DNA of 64,000 bases. Source: an uncultured Flavobacteriaceae bacterium. GTDB lineage: Bacteria > Bacteroidota > Bacteroidia > Flavobacteriales > Flavobacteriaceae. The stretch covers positions 1 through 64,000 of the forward strand of contig CANKYF010000004.1 of assembly GCA_947487895.1 (NCBI GenBank). The letters are read 5' to 3'. Below, piece by piece: positions 44,495 to 52,499 of the stretch. The notes under the pieces are model-generated. The model was not told where the DNA came from. It searched no databases and saw only the letters and a list, made by a program, of their open reading frames with translations. Each line of letters starts with the position of its first letter. Within the stretch, counting starts at the first letter, position 1. Position numbers and translations under genes: made by a program.

Positions 44495-46293
44495 TAAATA
44501 GATTTATTTCTTTTTCGGTCTACTTCTTTTAATAAAATTTTTCTAATTCTTAAGTAATTTGGAGTTACTTCAACATACTCATCTTTCTGAATATATTCTA
44601 GAGCTTCTTCCAAAGAAAATTTAATTGCAGGTACAATTTTAGCCTTATCATCTGCACCAGATGAACGTACGTTACTTAGTTTTTTAGTTTTAGTAACGTT
44701 TACTGTCATATCATCACCTCTAGAGTTTTCACCAATAACTTGACCTTCATAAATATCTTCACCTGGATCAATAAAGAATTTACCTCTTTCTTGTAATTTA
44801 TCAATAGAGTAAGGAATAGCTGTACCATTTTCCATAGATACCAAACTACCATTTTGTCTTTCAGGAATACCTCCTTTTACTGGCTGATATTCTTTAAAAC
44901 GGTGTGCCATAATAGCCTCACCAGCTGTAGCCGTAAGCAACTGATTTCTAAGCCCTATAATCCCTCTAGATGGTACTATAAACTCACAAATCATTCTTTC
45001 TCCTTTGGCTTCCATACTTAACATCTCACCTTTACGCATGGTTACCATCTCAATAGCTTTTCCAGAAACTTCTTCTGGTAAATCTATAGTCATCTCTTCA
45101 ACAGGCTCGCACTTTACACCATCAACTTCTTTTATAATTACCTGAGGCTGTCCAATTTGAAGTTCATAACCTTCACGACGCATGGTTTCAATTAATACAG
45201 ATAAGTGTAAAACACCTCTACCAAATACCATAAATTTATCTGCACTGTCTGTTTCTTGAACTCTAAGTGCTAAATTCTTTTCTAACTCTTTAGTTAAACG
45301 CTCTTTAATGTGTCTAGAAGTTACAAATTTCCCATCTTTTCCAAAGAAAGGAGAATCGTTAATAGTAAACAACATACTCATTGTAGGCTCATCTATAGCT
45401 ATAGTTTTTAAACCCTCAGGGTTTTCAAAATCTGCTACAGTATCACCAATTTCAAAGCCTTCAAGTCCTACAATAGCACAAATATCACCTGTTTGTACTT
45501 CTTCAACCTTTATTCTTCCTAAACCTTCAAATGTATGTAACTCTTTAATTCTTGACTTTACAACTTTTCCATCTCTTTTAACCAAAGAAATATTTTGTCC
45601 TACTTTTAAATTTCCTCTAGTCAATCTACCAATAGCAATTCTACCAGTAAACGATGAGAAATCTAAAGAAGTAATAAGCATCTGTGTACTACCCTCTTCA
45701 ATTTTAGGCTCAGGTATATGGTCAATTACCATTTCTAATAAAGGCTCAATATTTTCGGTTTCTTTCTGCCAATCTTCACTCATCCAATTGTTTTTGGCAG
45801 ATCCATAAACTGTTGGAAAATCTAATTGCCACTCTTCAGCTCCAAGTTCGAACATTAAATCAAACACCTTCTCATGCACCTCATCTGGCGTACAATTCTC
45901 TTTATCAACTTTATTTACAACCACACAAGGTTTTAATCCCAAATCAATAGCCTTTTGCAATACAAAACGGGTTTGTGGCATTGGTCCTTCAAAAGCATCA
46001 ACCAATAATAAAACACCATCCGCCATATTTAAAACACGCTCTACTTCTCCACCAAAATCGGCGTGACCTGGTGTGTCTATAATATTTATTTTGGTATCCC
46101 TATAAGTTACCGAAACATTTTTAGAAGTAATGGTGATACCACGTTCACGCTCTAAATCGTTATTATCTAGAATTAAATCACCAGTGTTTTCGTTTTCACG
46201 AAATAGCTGACAGTGATACATAATTTTATCAACCAACGTAGTTTTACCGTGGTCAACGTGCGCTATAATAGCAATGTTTTTAATTTTTTTCAT
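44494..46293 (-). CDS. typA: Translational GTPase TypA/BipA
   Basis: A 599-residue GTPase related to EF-G: G1 [11 protein letters not shown]2 RERGITI, G3 DTPGHADFGGEV and G4 NKVDKEN in the first 150 residues, then the C-terminal TypA-specific domain (ending in KNIRI-type RIRKILLKEVDRKR). TypA binds ribosomes under stress and aids large-subunit assembly. I choose ATG 46293 (MKKIKNIAIIAHVD), since the open frame adds nine residues outside the family. A TAACTTTG on the minus strand at 46318-46325 is a plausible -7 element. Confidence 0.95.
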   Translation of the reverse strand: MKKIKNIAIIAHVDHGKTTLVDKIMYHCQLFRENENTGDLILDNNDLERERGITITSKNVSVTYRDTKINIIDTPGHADFGGEVERVLNMADGVLLLVDAFEGPMPQTRFVLQKAIDLGLKPCVVVNKVDKENCTPDEVHEKVFDLMFELGAEEWQLDFPTVYGSAKNNWMSEDWQKETENIEPLLEMVIDHIPEPKIEEGSTQMLITSLDFSSFTGRIAIGRLTRGNLKVGQNISLVKRDGKVVKSRIKELHTFEGLGRIKVEEVQTGDICAIVGLEGFEIGDTVADFENPEGLKTIAIDEPTMSMLFTINDSPFFGKDGKFVTSRHIKERLTKELEKNLALRVQETDSADKFMVFGRGVLHLSVLIETMRREGYELQIGQPQVIIKEVDGVKCEPVEEMTIDLPEEVSGKAIEMVTMRKGEMLSMEAKGERMICEFIVPSRGIIGLRNQLLTATAGEAIMAHRFKEYQPVKGGIPERQNGSLVSMENGTAIPYSIDKLQERGKFFIDPGEDIYEGQVIGENSRGDDMTVNVTKTKKLSNVRSSGADDKAKIVPAIKFSLEEALEYIQKDEYVEVTPNYLRIRKILLKEVDRKRNKSI

Positions 46294-46317
46294 AACTAGA
46301 GCCTTAATTTCAGCGTG

Positions 46318-46325
46318 CAAAGTTA
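46318..46325 (-). promoter_or_regulatory. Possible -7 element of typA
   Basis: The minus strand reads TAACTTTG (TAnnTTTG), 24 bases before the typA ATG. No TTG lies at a good -33 distance, so only the -7 half is supported. Confidence 0.4.
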
Positions 46326-46353
46326 CTCAATAATAATGGATAAATAACATTAT

Positions 46354-46444
46354 TTTGGGCATTCCTTTTTTATAAAAAAAGTCGCGCTATACACTGTATC
46401 TTTTACATTCGTAAAAGGATGCCGTTACTATCGCTAATGCAAAC
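46354..46444. repeat. GC-richer intergenic repeat (GGGC..GTCGCGCT..CGCTAAYGC family), copy 1
   Basis: TTGGGCATTCC, GTCGCGCTAT, an internal hairpin (ATCTTTTAC/GTAAAAGGAT) and ATCGCTAATGC occur in order. Copy 2 near 49953 has GGGCGTTACCC, GTCGCGCTTT and ATCGCTAACGC in the same order. A recognisable dispersed flavobacterial element with no coding content. Confidence 0.6.
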
Positions 46445-46477
46445 CCATTATACCTCTTAAAATATGTAGTAAAGTAC

Positions 46478-46485
46478 TATCTTTG
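46478..46485 (+). promoter_or_regulatory. Possible -7 element of kdsA
   Basis: TATCTTTG lies 24 bases before the kdsA ATG at 46510 and fits TAnnTTTG. No clear TTG is seen at -33. Confidence 0.45.
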
Positions 46486-46509
46486 TGGCTTAAATTATTG
46501 AGATATAAT

Positions 46510-47328
46510 ATGAAACTTCAAGATATTCCAAAACTAAAACATACCAATTCAAACAATTTCTTTTTATTATGTGGACCATGCGCTATAGAAGGTGAAGATA
46601 TGGCACTAAGAATTGCTGAAAAAGTAGTAAGCATTACAGATAAATTAGAAATTCCATATGTTTTTAAAGGAAGTTTTAAAAAAGCGAACCGAAGTAGAAT
46701 AGATAGTTTTACGGGTATTGGAGATGAACAAGCCTTAAAAATTTTAAAAAAAGTTTCAAATACTTTTGATGTGCCAACCGTCACAGACATTCACGAAGTT
46801 TCAGATGCTGCATTTGCGGCTCAATTTGTAGATGTATTGCAAATTCCAGCGTTTTTGGTACGCCAAACAGATTTAGTGGTAGCAGCTGCTAAAACAGGTA
46901 AAGTGGTAAACTTAAAAAAAGGACAATTTATGAGTCCTGAAGCTATGAAACATGCTGTACAAAAAGTAAAAGATTCTGGTAGTGATAAAGCTTGGATTAC
47001 AGATCGTGGTACTATGTTTGGCTATCAAGATATGATTGTAGATTTTAGAGGCATTCCTACCATGCGTCAATATGCTCCAACAGTTTTAGATGTAACGCAC
47101 TCATTACAACAACCAAACCAAAGTGTTGGTGTTACTGGCGGAAGACCAGATATGATTGAAACTATTGCACGTGCTGGTATTGTAAACAATGTAGATGGTT
47201 TATTTATTGAAACACATTTTGATCCTGCAAATGCTAAAAGTGATGGTGCCAATATGTTACATTTAGACAACCTAGAGAAATTACTAACCAATTTAGTTTC
47301 AATAAGAAAGACCATTCTTAACTTCTAG
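46510..47328 (+). CDS. kdsA: 3-deoxy-8-phosphooctulonate (Kdo-8-P) synthase
   Basis: A 272-residue TIM-barrel aldolase that condenses phosphoenolpyruvate with arabinose 5-phosphate, the first step to Kdo for lipopolysaccharide. Signatures: FLLCGPCAIEGEDMALRIAE, FKGSFKKANRSRIDSFTGIG, VNLKKGQFMSPEAM and ITDRGTMFGYQDMIVDFRGI. I start at ATG 46510 (MKLQDIPKLK); upstream codons in frame are not conserved. It fits the surface-glycan region just upstream, though on the opposite strand. Confidence 0.96.
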   Translation: MKLQDIPKLKHTNSNNFFLLCGPCAIEGEDMALRIAEKVVSITDKLEIPYVFKGSFKKANRSRIDSFTGIGDEQALKILKKVSNTFDVPTVTDIHEVSDAAFAAQFVDVLQIPAFLVRQTDLVVAAAKTGKVVNLKKGQFMSPEAMKHAVQKVKDSGSDKAWITDRGTMFGYQDMIVDFRGIPTMRQYAPTVLDVTHSLQQPNQSVGVTGGRPDMIETIARAGIVNNVDGLFIETHFDPANAKSDGANMLHLDNLEKLLTNLVSIRKTILNF

Positions 47329-47518
47329 GCATCTTTGTTTTATCTTTAATTTAAAAGATATAATTAAAACATTCATAGTTTATAGAACTACTAGTAAGAA
47401 AATAGATAAATTCAAATATCACATTTTCTTTTTTAAAGAAGATAAGTAGTTAACTGATATTTTTTCTTTCATTTAAACTTAACAAAATTTTATGATGCGT
47501 ATTTCAGAAATATTTATT

Positions 47519-47537
47519 TACTTTGTATTTCAAAGTA
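47519..47537. promoter_or_regulatory. Palindromic operator, copy 1 (upstream of the 202-residue membrane gene)
   Basis: TACTTTG-TATTT-CAAAGTA, perfect 7-bp arms, ending 7 bases before the ATG at 47545. The same element precedes creD at 48523. Common core: TACTTTG-(A/T)ATTT-CAAAGTACTTT. Likely bound by the winged-helix regulator between the two genes. Confidence 0.75.
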
Positions 47538-47544
47538 CTTTTAT

Positions 47545-48153
47545 ATGGATTCTAAAGATTATTTAAAAGACATTAGTGAGATTAAAGATTTAATGAATAA
47601 ATCGTCTCGCTTTATTTCATTAAGTGGCTTATCAGGTATTTTAGCTGGCACATATGCACTAATTGGTGCAGCAATTGCATATTTTTTAGTTTTAAGATAT
47701 AGCAATGGCATTCTAACTCTTAATGGTTGGGTATTTAGATCATGTATACTAACATTAGCTTTAGTTGGAGTATTAAGTGTTCTAACCGGTTTTCTTTTAA
47801 CTACCAGAAAAGCTAAAAAGCAAGGGGCAAAAATTTGGGATAATACTTCCAAAAGGCTCGTCTTTAACTTTTTAATCCCATTAGTAGTTGGCGGGTTGTA
47901 CATTCTAATAATCTTAAGCCAAGGTAAATATGGACAATCTGGAGGTTTAATGCTTATATTTTATGGTCTATCCCTAGTAAATGCTTCAAAATATAGTATT
48001 GGAGATATTAGATATTTAGGTTATATACAAATAGTATTAGGCTTAATTGGTGCCTGGAAACCTGGTTATGGCTACTGGCTGTGGGTTTTAGGTTTTGGAA
48101 TTATGCATATCGTGTATGGTACTTGGATGCATTTTAAATATGATAGAAAATAG
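47545..48153 (+). CDS. Multispan membrane protein of unknown function (creD-regulator locus)
   Basis: A 202-residue protein with about six hydrophobic spans, starting with a charged segment (MDSKDYLKDISEIKDLMNKS). I do not recognise a characterised domain. It precedes the winged-helix regulator by 57 bases and creD by about 400, and the palindrome TACTTTG-N5-CAAAGTA lies just upstream, so it is probably controlled by the same regulator. In Bacteroidota, this type of small membrane gene often accompanies CreD. Possibly a partner in envelope stress response. Confidence 0.65.
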   Translation: MDSKDYLKDISEIKDLMNKSSRFISLSGLSGILAGTYALIGAAIAYFLVLRYSNGILTLNGWVFRSCILTLALVGVLSVLTGFLLTTRKAKKQGAKIWDNTSKRLVFNFLIPLVVGGLYILIILSQGKYGQSGGLMLIFYGLSLVNASKYSIGDIRYLGYIQIVLGLIGAWKPGYGYWLWVLGFGIMHIVYGTWMHFKYDRK

Positions 48154-48182
48154 TTCTCGGTTTTCAGTAACAGTTTTCAGTA
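48154..48182. repeat. Short ACTG/CAGT tract
   Basis: GGTTTTCAGTAACAGTTTTC then AGTAAC between the membrane gene and the regulator gene follows the same CAGT 7-bp rhythm as the rpoB-rpoC spacer. Confidence 0.4.
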
Positions 48183-48210
48183 ACTTTGAACTTTTTAAGA
48201 ATTATAAGCA

Positions 48211-48507
48211 GTGAGTATAATAAACAACATAAATAAACTATTCGATCATAGAATAAGGCTAGGTATTATGTCTGTTTTAATGGTAAATGAGTATGCAGAT
48301 TTTAACACACTTAAAGAACTATTAGGAGCTACAGATGGCAATTTAGCAAGTCATAGCAAAGCCTTAGAAAAGGCAGAATATATTAAAGTTGAAAAACAAT
48401 TTATTGGTAGAAAACCAAACACTAAATACTCTGCCACTAAACTTGGAAAAGCAGAATTTAAAAAACACATTGAAGCACTTGAAAAATTAATAAACAATCA
48501 ATCCTAA
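48211..48507 (+). CDS. Winged-helix transcriptional regulator
   Basis: A 98-residue one-domain regulator. INKLFDHRIRLGIMSVLMVN leads to the wHTH core LKELLGATDGNLASHSKALE with a beta-wing around VEKQFIGRKPNTKYSATKLG, as in PF13601-type regulators. The start is GTG at 48211. It stands between two genes that each carry the TACTTTG-N5-CAAAGTA palindrome, which makes it the best candidate binder. This regulator/CreD pairing is common in Bacteroidota. Signal unknown. Confidence 0.85.
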   Translation: MSIINNINKLFDHRIRLGIMSVLMVNEYADFNTLKELLGATDGNLASHSKALEKAEYIKVEKQFIGRKPNTKYSATKLGKAEFKKHIEALEKLINNQS

Positions 48508-48522
48508 AAAATTTTATAAATA

Positions 48523-48541
48523 TACTTTGAATTTCAAAGTA
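48523..48541. promoter_or_regulatory. Palindromic operator, copy 2 (upstream of creD)
   Basis: TACTTTG-AATTT-CAAAGTA, the same as copy 1 except for one spacer base, and the identity continues into the following ACTTT. It ends 16 bases before the creD ATG at 48558, in a position to block transcription start. Confidence 0.75.
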
Positions 48542-48557
48542 CTTTAAATTAAACAAC

Positions 48558-49931
48558 ATGGAACAACAAAAACCTCAAAACAGCAAATTTGTCAACTGGT
48601 TAAAAACTTCTATCACAGCAAGAATGCTTATGATAGGATTTTTAATACTAGTATTATTAATTCCGTTATTTTTTATTCAAGATTTAATTAGGGAACGTTC
48701 TTACAGACAAACCGAAGCCATTGAAGAAATAAATAATCAATGGGGGAAAGAAGTACTTATTTATGGTCCTATTTTAAAAGTACCATACAAAGTTTACAAA
48801 GAAAAAACAGTAACTGATAAAAAAACGAAAAAGACATTTACTGAAACTGTTTCTGAAATTAAAACCGCCTACTTTTTTCCAGAAGAGCTTGATATTAATT
48901 CTAATATAAATCCTGAAACTAAACAAAGAGGTATTTATACAACTGCAGTGTATAATAGTGATATAAAAATATCGGGCGTTTTCAAAAAACCAGATTTTAG
49001 TGAAATAGAGGTAGAAAACAATAATATTTTATGGAATAAAGCTAAGCTTATTGTAAAGTCTTCTAATGTAAAAGGAGTAAACACAGCTAATTTAAAGTTA
49101 GATAATAAATTGCATGGTCTTTCATCAAAATACAATGCAACTGCTAAAAATTATGGGTATGATCATGTTGCGCTACATACTCTAGAAACTAAAAACATTA
49201 ATTTATCTCCCCAAATCAATACACCATTAACATTCAATATAGATTTTAATATTAAAGGAAGCGAACAAATAAGGTTTGTTCCTATTGGAAAAACAACAAA
49301 GGCTAATATAACTTCAAACTGGAAAGACGCCAATTTCTTTGGAGAATTCCTTCCTTATAATAGCGATAAAATAACAGAAAATGGTTTTGACGCTAAATGG
49401 AAAGTGCTTGATATTAATAGACCATTCTCTCAACAACACTTTCACAGTTTACCACAGTTAAATGAATTTGCTTTTGGAGTTAACTTTATGATTCCTGTAG
49501 ATGAATACCAAAAAAGCGAACGGTCTTCTAAATACGGTTTCTTAGTCATTGGGCTCACGTTTTTAATCTTCTTCTTAATTCAAACATTAAGCAAAATACA
49601 TATACATCCGTTCCAATATTTAATGATTGGATTAGCATTAACCATGTTTTACACCTTATTAATATCAATTTCAGAACACAGTAACTTTTTAAAAGCATAC
49701 TTAATTGCAGGAAGTGCGGTAATAGCATTAATTACCATATACTCTAAAACCATACTTAAAACACTCAAATTCCCCATTTTTATAGGTATATCACTCACAG
49801 CTTTATACACATTTATTTATGTAATTATTCAATTAGAAAATTATGCTCTTTTAGTAGGTAGCATTGGTCTATTCTTAATCTTGGCAATAGTGATGTTTGC
49901 ATCAAGAAAAATAGATTGGAGTAACGGTTGA
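48558..49931 (+). CDS. creD: Inner-membrane protein CreD
   Basis: A 457-residue CreD protein: one N-terminal span (residues about 18-42, ITARMLMIGFLILVLLIPLF), a large periplasmic region with WGKEVLIYGPILKVPY and FNIDFNIKGSEQIRFVPIGK, then five or six C-terminal spans. CreD is linked to envelope integrity and, in other bacteria, to beta-lactam response; mechanism unknown. Probably regulated by the upstream winged-helix protein through the palindrome at 48523. Length typical. Confidence 0.88.
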   Translation: MEQQKPQNSKFVNWLKTSITARMLMIGFLILVLLIPLFFIQDLIRERSYRQTEAIEEINNQWGKEVLIYGPILKVPYKVYKEKTVTDKKTKKTFTETVSEIKTAYFFPEELDINSNINPETKQRGIYTTAVYNSDIKISGVFKKPDFSEIEVENNNILWNKAKLIVKSSNVKGVNTANLKLDNKLHGLSSKYNATAKNYGYDHVALHTLETKNINLSPQINTPLTFNIDFNIKGSEQIRFVPIGKTTKANITSNWKDANFFGEFLPYNSDKITENGFDAKWKVLDINRPFSQQHFHSLPQLNEFAFGVNFMIPVDEYQKSERSSKYGFLVIGLTFLIFFLIQTLSKIHIHPFQYLMIGLALTMFYTLLISISEHSNFLKAYLIAGSAVIALITIYSKTILKTLKFPIFIGISLTALYTFIYVIIQLENYALLVGSIGLFLILAIVMFASRKIDWSNG

Positions 49932-49952
49932 TTTTTTTGGTTGATGTTTGTG

Positions 49953-50070
49953 TGGGCGTTACCCTGTTTAGGCGGGGTCGCGCTTTCACTACTCGCTTCC
50001 CTCATACTGTCGGGAGAGCTCAAACACTTAGCCTTCGGTGAGCGCAGGCTAACCGTTCAATCGCTAACGC
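49953..50070. repeat. GC-richer intergenic repeat (GGGC..GTCGCGCT..CGCTAAYGC family), copy 2
   Basis: GGGCGTTACCC, GGCGGGGTCGCGCTTTCACT, GCCTTCGGTGAGCGCAGGCT and ATCGCTAACGC fill the spacer after creD. It is clearly higher in GC than the surroundings. It overlaps no convincing gene. Confidence 0.65.
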
Positions 50071-50080
50071 AAATATCTTT

Positions 50081-50392
50081 ATGAAAAACACTATAACAAC
50101 AAGTAAAGCCATAGCAATCATTTGCTTTATCATTGGTACTATTTTATTCGTTTTACAACTATACTGTAATAGTTACAAGCTAATTTTAGTAGGGTTCTTT
50201 TTTGTGCTTTTCTCTATTATACTCAATGCTATTTCTTTAACAATACTACTATTTTTTCTACTAGGGAATTCTAAAAACAAACTAGAAATAGTAAAAACAC
50301 TGGGATTAGTTTTATTAAATATTCCAATAGCTGTGCTCTATTTCTACTTACTGTTTTTTGCACGCCTAAACCATATAAATTCAAATTTTTAG
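50081..50392 (+). CDS. Small membrane protein, unknown
   Basis: A 103-residue protein made almost wholly of three hydrophobic spans (residues about 10-27, 32-60, 72-95), with no motif I recognise. The ATG at 50081 follows the GC-rich repeat. Its codon use and AT content resemble the neighbours, so it may be a real small gene, but nothing shows its function. Confidence 0.55.
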   Translation: MKNTITTSKAIAIICFIIGTILFVLQLYCNSYKLILVGFFFVLFSIILNAISLTILLFFLLGNSKNKLEIVKTLGLVLLNIPIAVLYFYLLFFARLNHINSNF

Positions 50393-50440
50393 TAATGACT
50401 ATAAAAACTTTCAAAAAACTCTAAGCTTATAGATATACTT

Positions 50441-50974
50441 ATGAAATACAGAAAAAAACTAATAGAATGGCTTTTTGAAAAATCTCAAAGAATTTATACC
50501 AATATGTTCAAAAATCATAAAGCTTGGAACATAAACAAAATAGCACTACTAAAGTACCCAAAAGGTACTATTGGAAAACAACTTGGTGTTTTTCTAGATA
50601 AAAACGAATTTGAATTAATCCCTAAAGTAGAAAGGCATGATGCCTATCATGTAATAACAGGATATGGTACTAATGTAGAAGATGAAATTGCATTGTAATA
50701 TTTATGTTTTGGTAATGGTAAAAGGAGTCCATATCTATATGGTGCCATCTTATTGGGAACATTTATTTTGCCCGATTACTACAAATATTATTATAGATCT
50801 TTTTGTATTGGTAAAGCTGCAAATGCATTTCACCACTACAACTACAAAAAACTTTTACACATACCAATTCAAGATTTCAGACATGCTATTTTTGGAATAA
50901 CTACAATACCAACCAACAATATTACATATGACCAAACTAAAAGTTTTAATCCATCAAATCAATTTGAATACTGA
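50441..50974 (+). pseudogene. Coq4-family gene with an in-frame stop
   Basis: The frame reads as a Coq4-type protein (about 177 residues) interrupted by one TAA at 50696-50698, codon 86. The first part has the metal-site motif ERHDAYHVITGYGTNVEDEI, and the same frame continues after the stop with YLCFGNGKRSPYLYGAILLG and FHHYNYKKLLHIPIQDFRHA. Relatives have Gln (CAA) where TAA stands, so one C-to-T change explains it. Full-length product would need read-through. Coq4 proteins act in quinone synthesis complexes in eukaryotes; the bacterial role is unsettled. Confidence 0.8.
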
Positions 50975-51293
50975 CCATCAAAACATTTCAAAAGTTCCCA
51001 AAAATAAAATTGGATTAATGTTTAATATAGAAAAATATACTACTTCTGGAAATATCAGTTTATACTATAAACAGAGGTTAGAAACCACTTTAAATCTTTT
51101 TAAATCAAACAAAATTGAATTCGTAATCATAAGTAATGATAATGATAACGTAAACCTTAAAAATGATTTAATAGTCAATGGAATATCAGAAAATAAAATT
51201 CACATAGAACATTCTAATTTTAAAAATATAGACACTTTAATAATTAAAGTAAAACGTTTTTTTGGATTAAGTAGTATAACAATAATATCATGA
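50928..51293 (+). pseudogene. Truncated SanA/YdcF-type (DUF218) remnant
   Basis: 121 residues that match the middle of SanA-like proteins: VPKNKIGLMFNIEKYTTSGN, NISLYYKQRLETTLNLFKSN and KIEFVIISNDN. The N-terminal membrane anchor, the central YNEP motif and the C-terminal third (after TIIS) are missing. Its start overlaps the tail of the Coq4 frame and its end overlaps the next start (ATGA). It may be a decaying relic, though it remains an open frame and could still be translated. Confidence 0.65.
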
Positions 51294-51664
51294 TTTTAAA
51301 ACTCATAAACAATTACAAACTTTTAAGCTTCGTACTATTTACAATAGAGCTTTTAATAGCCTGCTTTTTAAAAACAGGCTTTGTAAGACATACTTTAGGT
51401 GATTACTTAGTAGTTATTTTAATGTACTGTTTTGTTAAAATTTTTATTAAAAAGCATTCAAACACTATAGCTTTTGGTGTACTAATATTTGCTTTTATTA
51501 TAGAATTTTCACAACTATTTAATGTGTTAGACCTACTAAATATTGAAAATAAACTAATAAGGATTGTACTAGGTACCACTTTTGAAATGACAGATTTAAT
51601 TGCTTATACACTTGGTATTCTAACCGTTTTAATAATAGAAAACTCAAAAAATGACAGCTATTAA
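51290..51664 (+). CDS. DUF2809 family membrane protein
   Basis: A 124-residue protein with four hydrophobic spans and the DUF2809 motifs (VRHTLGDYLVVILMYCFVKI, FIIEFSQLF, TDLIAYTLGILTVL). Function unknown. It overlaps the SanA remnant by four bases (ATGA) and the DUF1361 gene by 14, so the three are transcribed together. The DUF2809-DUF1361 pair is frequent in flavobacteria. Confidence 0.8.
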   Translation: MILKLINNYKLLSFVLFTIELLIACFLKTGFVRHTLGDYLVVILMYCFVKIFIKKHSNTIAFGVLIFAFIIEFSQLFNVLDLLNIENKLIRIVLGTTFEMTDLIAYTLGILTVLIIENSKNDSY

Positions 51665-52316
51665 ACAACTCATATTTGACCAATTTAAAACATTTGCACT
51701 TTTAAGTATATCACTACTTTTTAGTATTGTTTTATTAACTATTAGAATAAAGCTAACACATTCCTTTTTATACCTGTTTTTGGTCTGGAATTTATTTCTA
51801 GCAGTCATACCGTTTGCCATTTCAACTTATTTGTTAAGTACTCCCAAACTTAACAAATTTGTATGTTGTCTATGGCTTTGCGTATGGCTGCTTTTTTTAC
51901 CAAATGCACCTTATATAGTCACAGATTTACTACACCTTAATCAAAGAGGCTTGCATTTATTATGGTTAGATGTACTTGTAATTAGTGCTTTTGCTTTTAA
52001 TGGTATCATCCTTTTTTATCTTTCTTTAATTGATGTTAAACATATTTTAAAAAAACATTTGAAACCCAAAATTGTAACCGTTTTTATTTATTCTATACTC
52101 TTTCTATCTAGCTTTGGAGTGTACTTAGGTAGGTTTTTAAGGTATAACTCATGGGAAATTGTTCAAAACCCTTTAGAACTAATTGGTGATATTTTAAATA
52201 TCATCATATCTCCTAGTCAACACTTAGAAGCTTGGTTGTTTACTTTTTTATTTGGTATGTTTTTAACTGTTGGGTATTTCTGTTTCAATCATCATACAAA
52301 AACTATTATGGAATAA
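51651..52316 (+). CDS. DUF1361 family membrane protein
   Basis: A 221-residue protein with about seven spans; the family motif FLPNAPYIVTDLLHLNQRGL lies near residue 83 and FGVYLGRFLRYNSWEIVQNP near 170. Role unknown; it overlaps the DUF2809 gene by 14 bases. Its end is only about 50 bases before the ssrA promoter. Confidence 0.82.
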   Translation: MTAIKQLIFDQFKTFALLSISLLFSIVLLTIRIKLTHSFLYLFLVWNLFLAVIPFAISTYLLSTPKLNKFVCCLWLCVWLLFLPNAPYIVTDLLHLNQRGLHLLWLDVLVISAFAFNGIILFYLSLIDVKHILKKHLKPKIVTVFIYSILFLSSFGVYLGRFLRYNSWEIVQNPLELIGDILNIIISPSQHLEAWLFTFLFGMFLTVGYFCFNHHTKTIME

Positions 52317-52339
52317 TTTTTGTTCTATAATAATAGTAT

Positions 52340-52373
52340 TTGCAATGGAAATTGAAAGTTTTTGATACCTTTG
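52340..52373 (+). promoter_or_regulatory. Promoter of ssrA
   Basis: TTG at 52340-52342, a 23-base gap and TACCTTTG at 52366-52373 match the Bacteroidota consensus. The expected start is about 120 bases before the mature 5' end of tmRNA, implying a processed leader that contains the palindrome CCCCGATAGCTATCGGGG. Confidence 0.6.
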
Positions 52374-52435
52374 CACCCCGCGTTAGGTATGAAGATACCA
52401 TCTTTATACATTTTGAGTGTAAGATCACGAAATAA

Positions 52436-52464
52436 CCCCGATAGCTATCGGGGCGAGATTAATT
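52436..52464. repeat. Palindrome CCCCGATAGCTATCGGGG and a copy of an ssrA segment
   Basis: The palindrome is followed directly by GCGAGATTAATT (52453-52464), which also occurs inside ssrA at 52520-52531. The palindrome core is the same as near tRNA-Trp. Confidence 0.75.
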
Positions 52465-52499
52465 CAATAACGTAAATTAAAAATTTACTATTTCATTAA

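Noticed and set aside
47341-47360. Hairpin TATCTTT..AAAGATA after kdsA as a terminator
   Set aside because: AT-only stem with no U-run; too weak to call.
50682-50900. A 72-codon frame over the second half of the Coq4-like gene
   Set aside because: It is out of the conserved frame; the Coq4 continuation in the original frame explains the sequence better.
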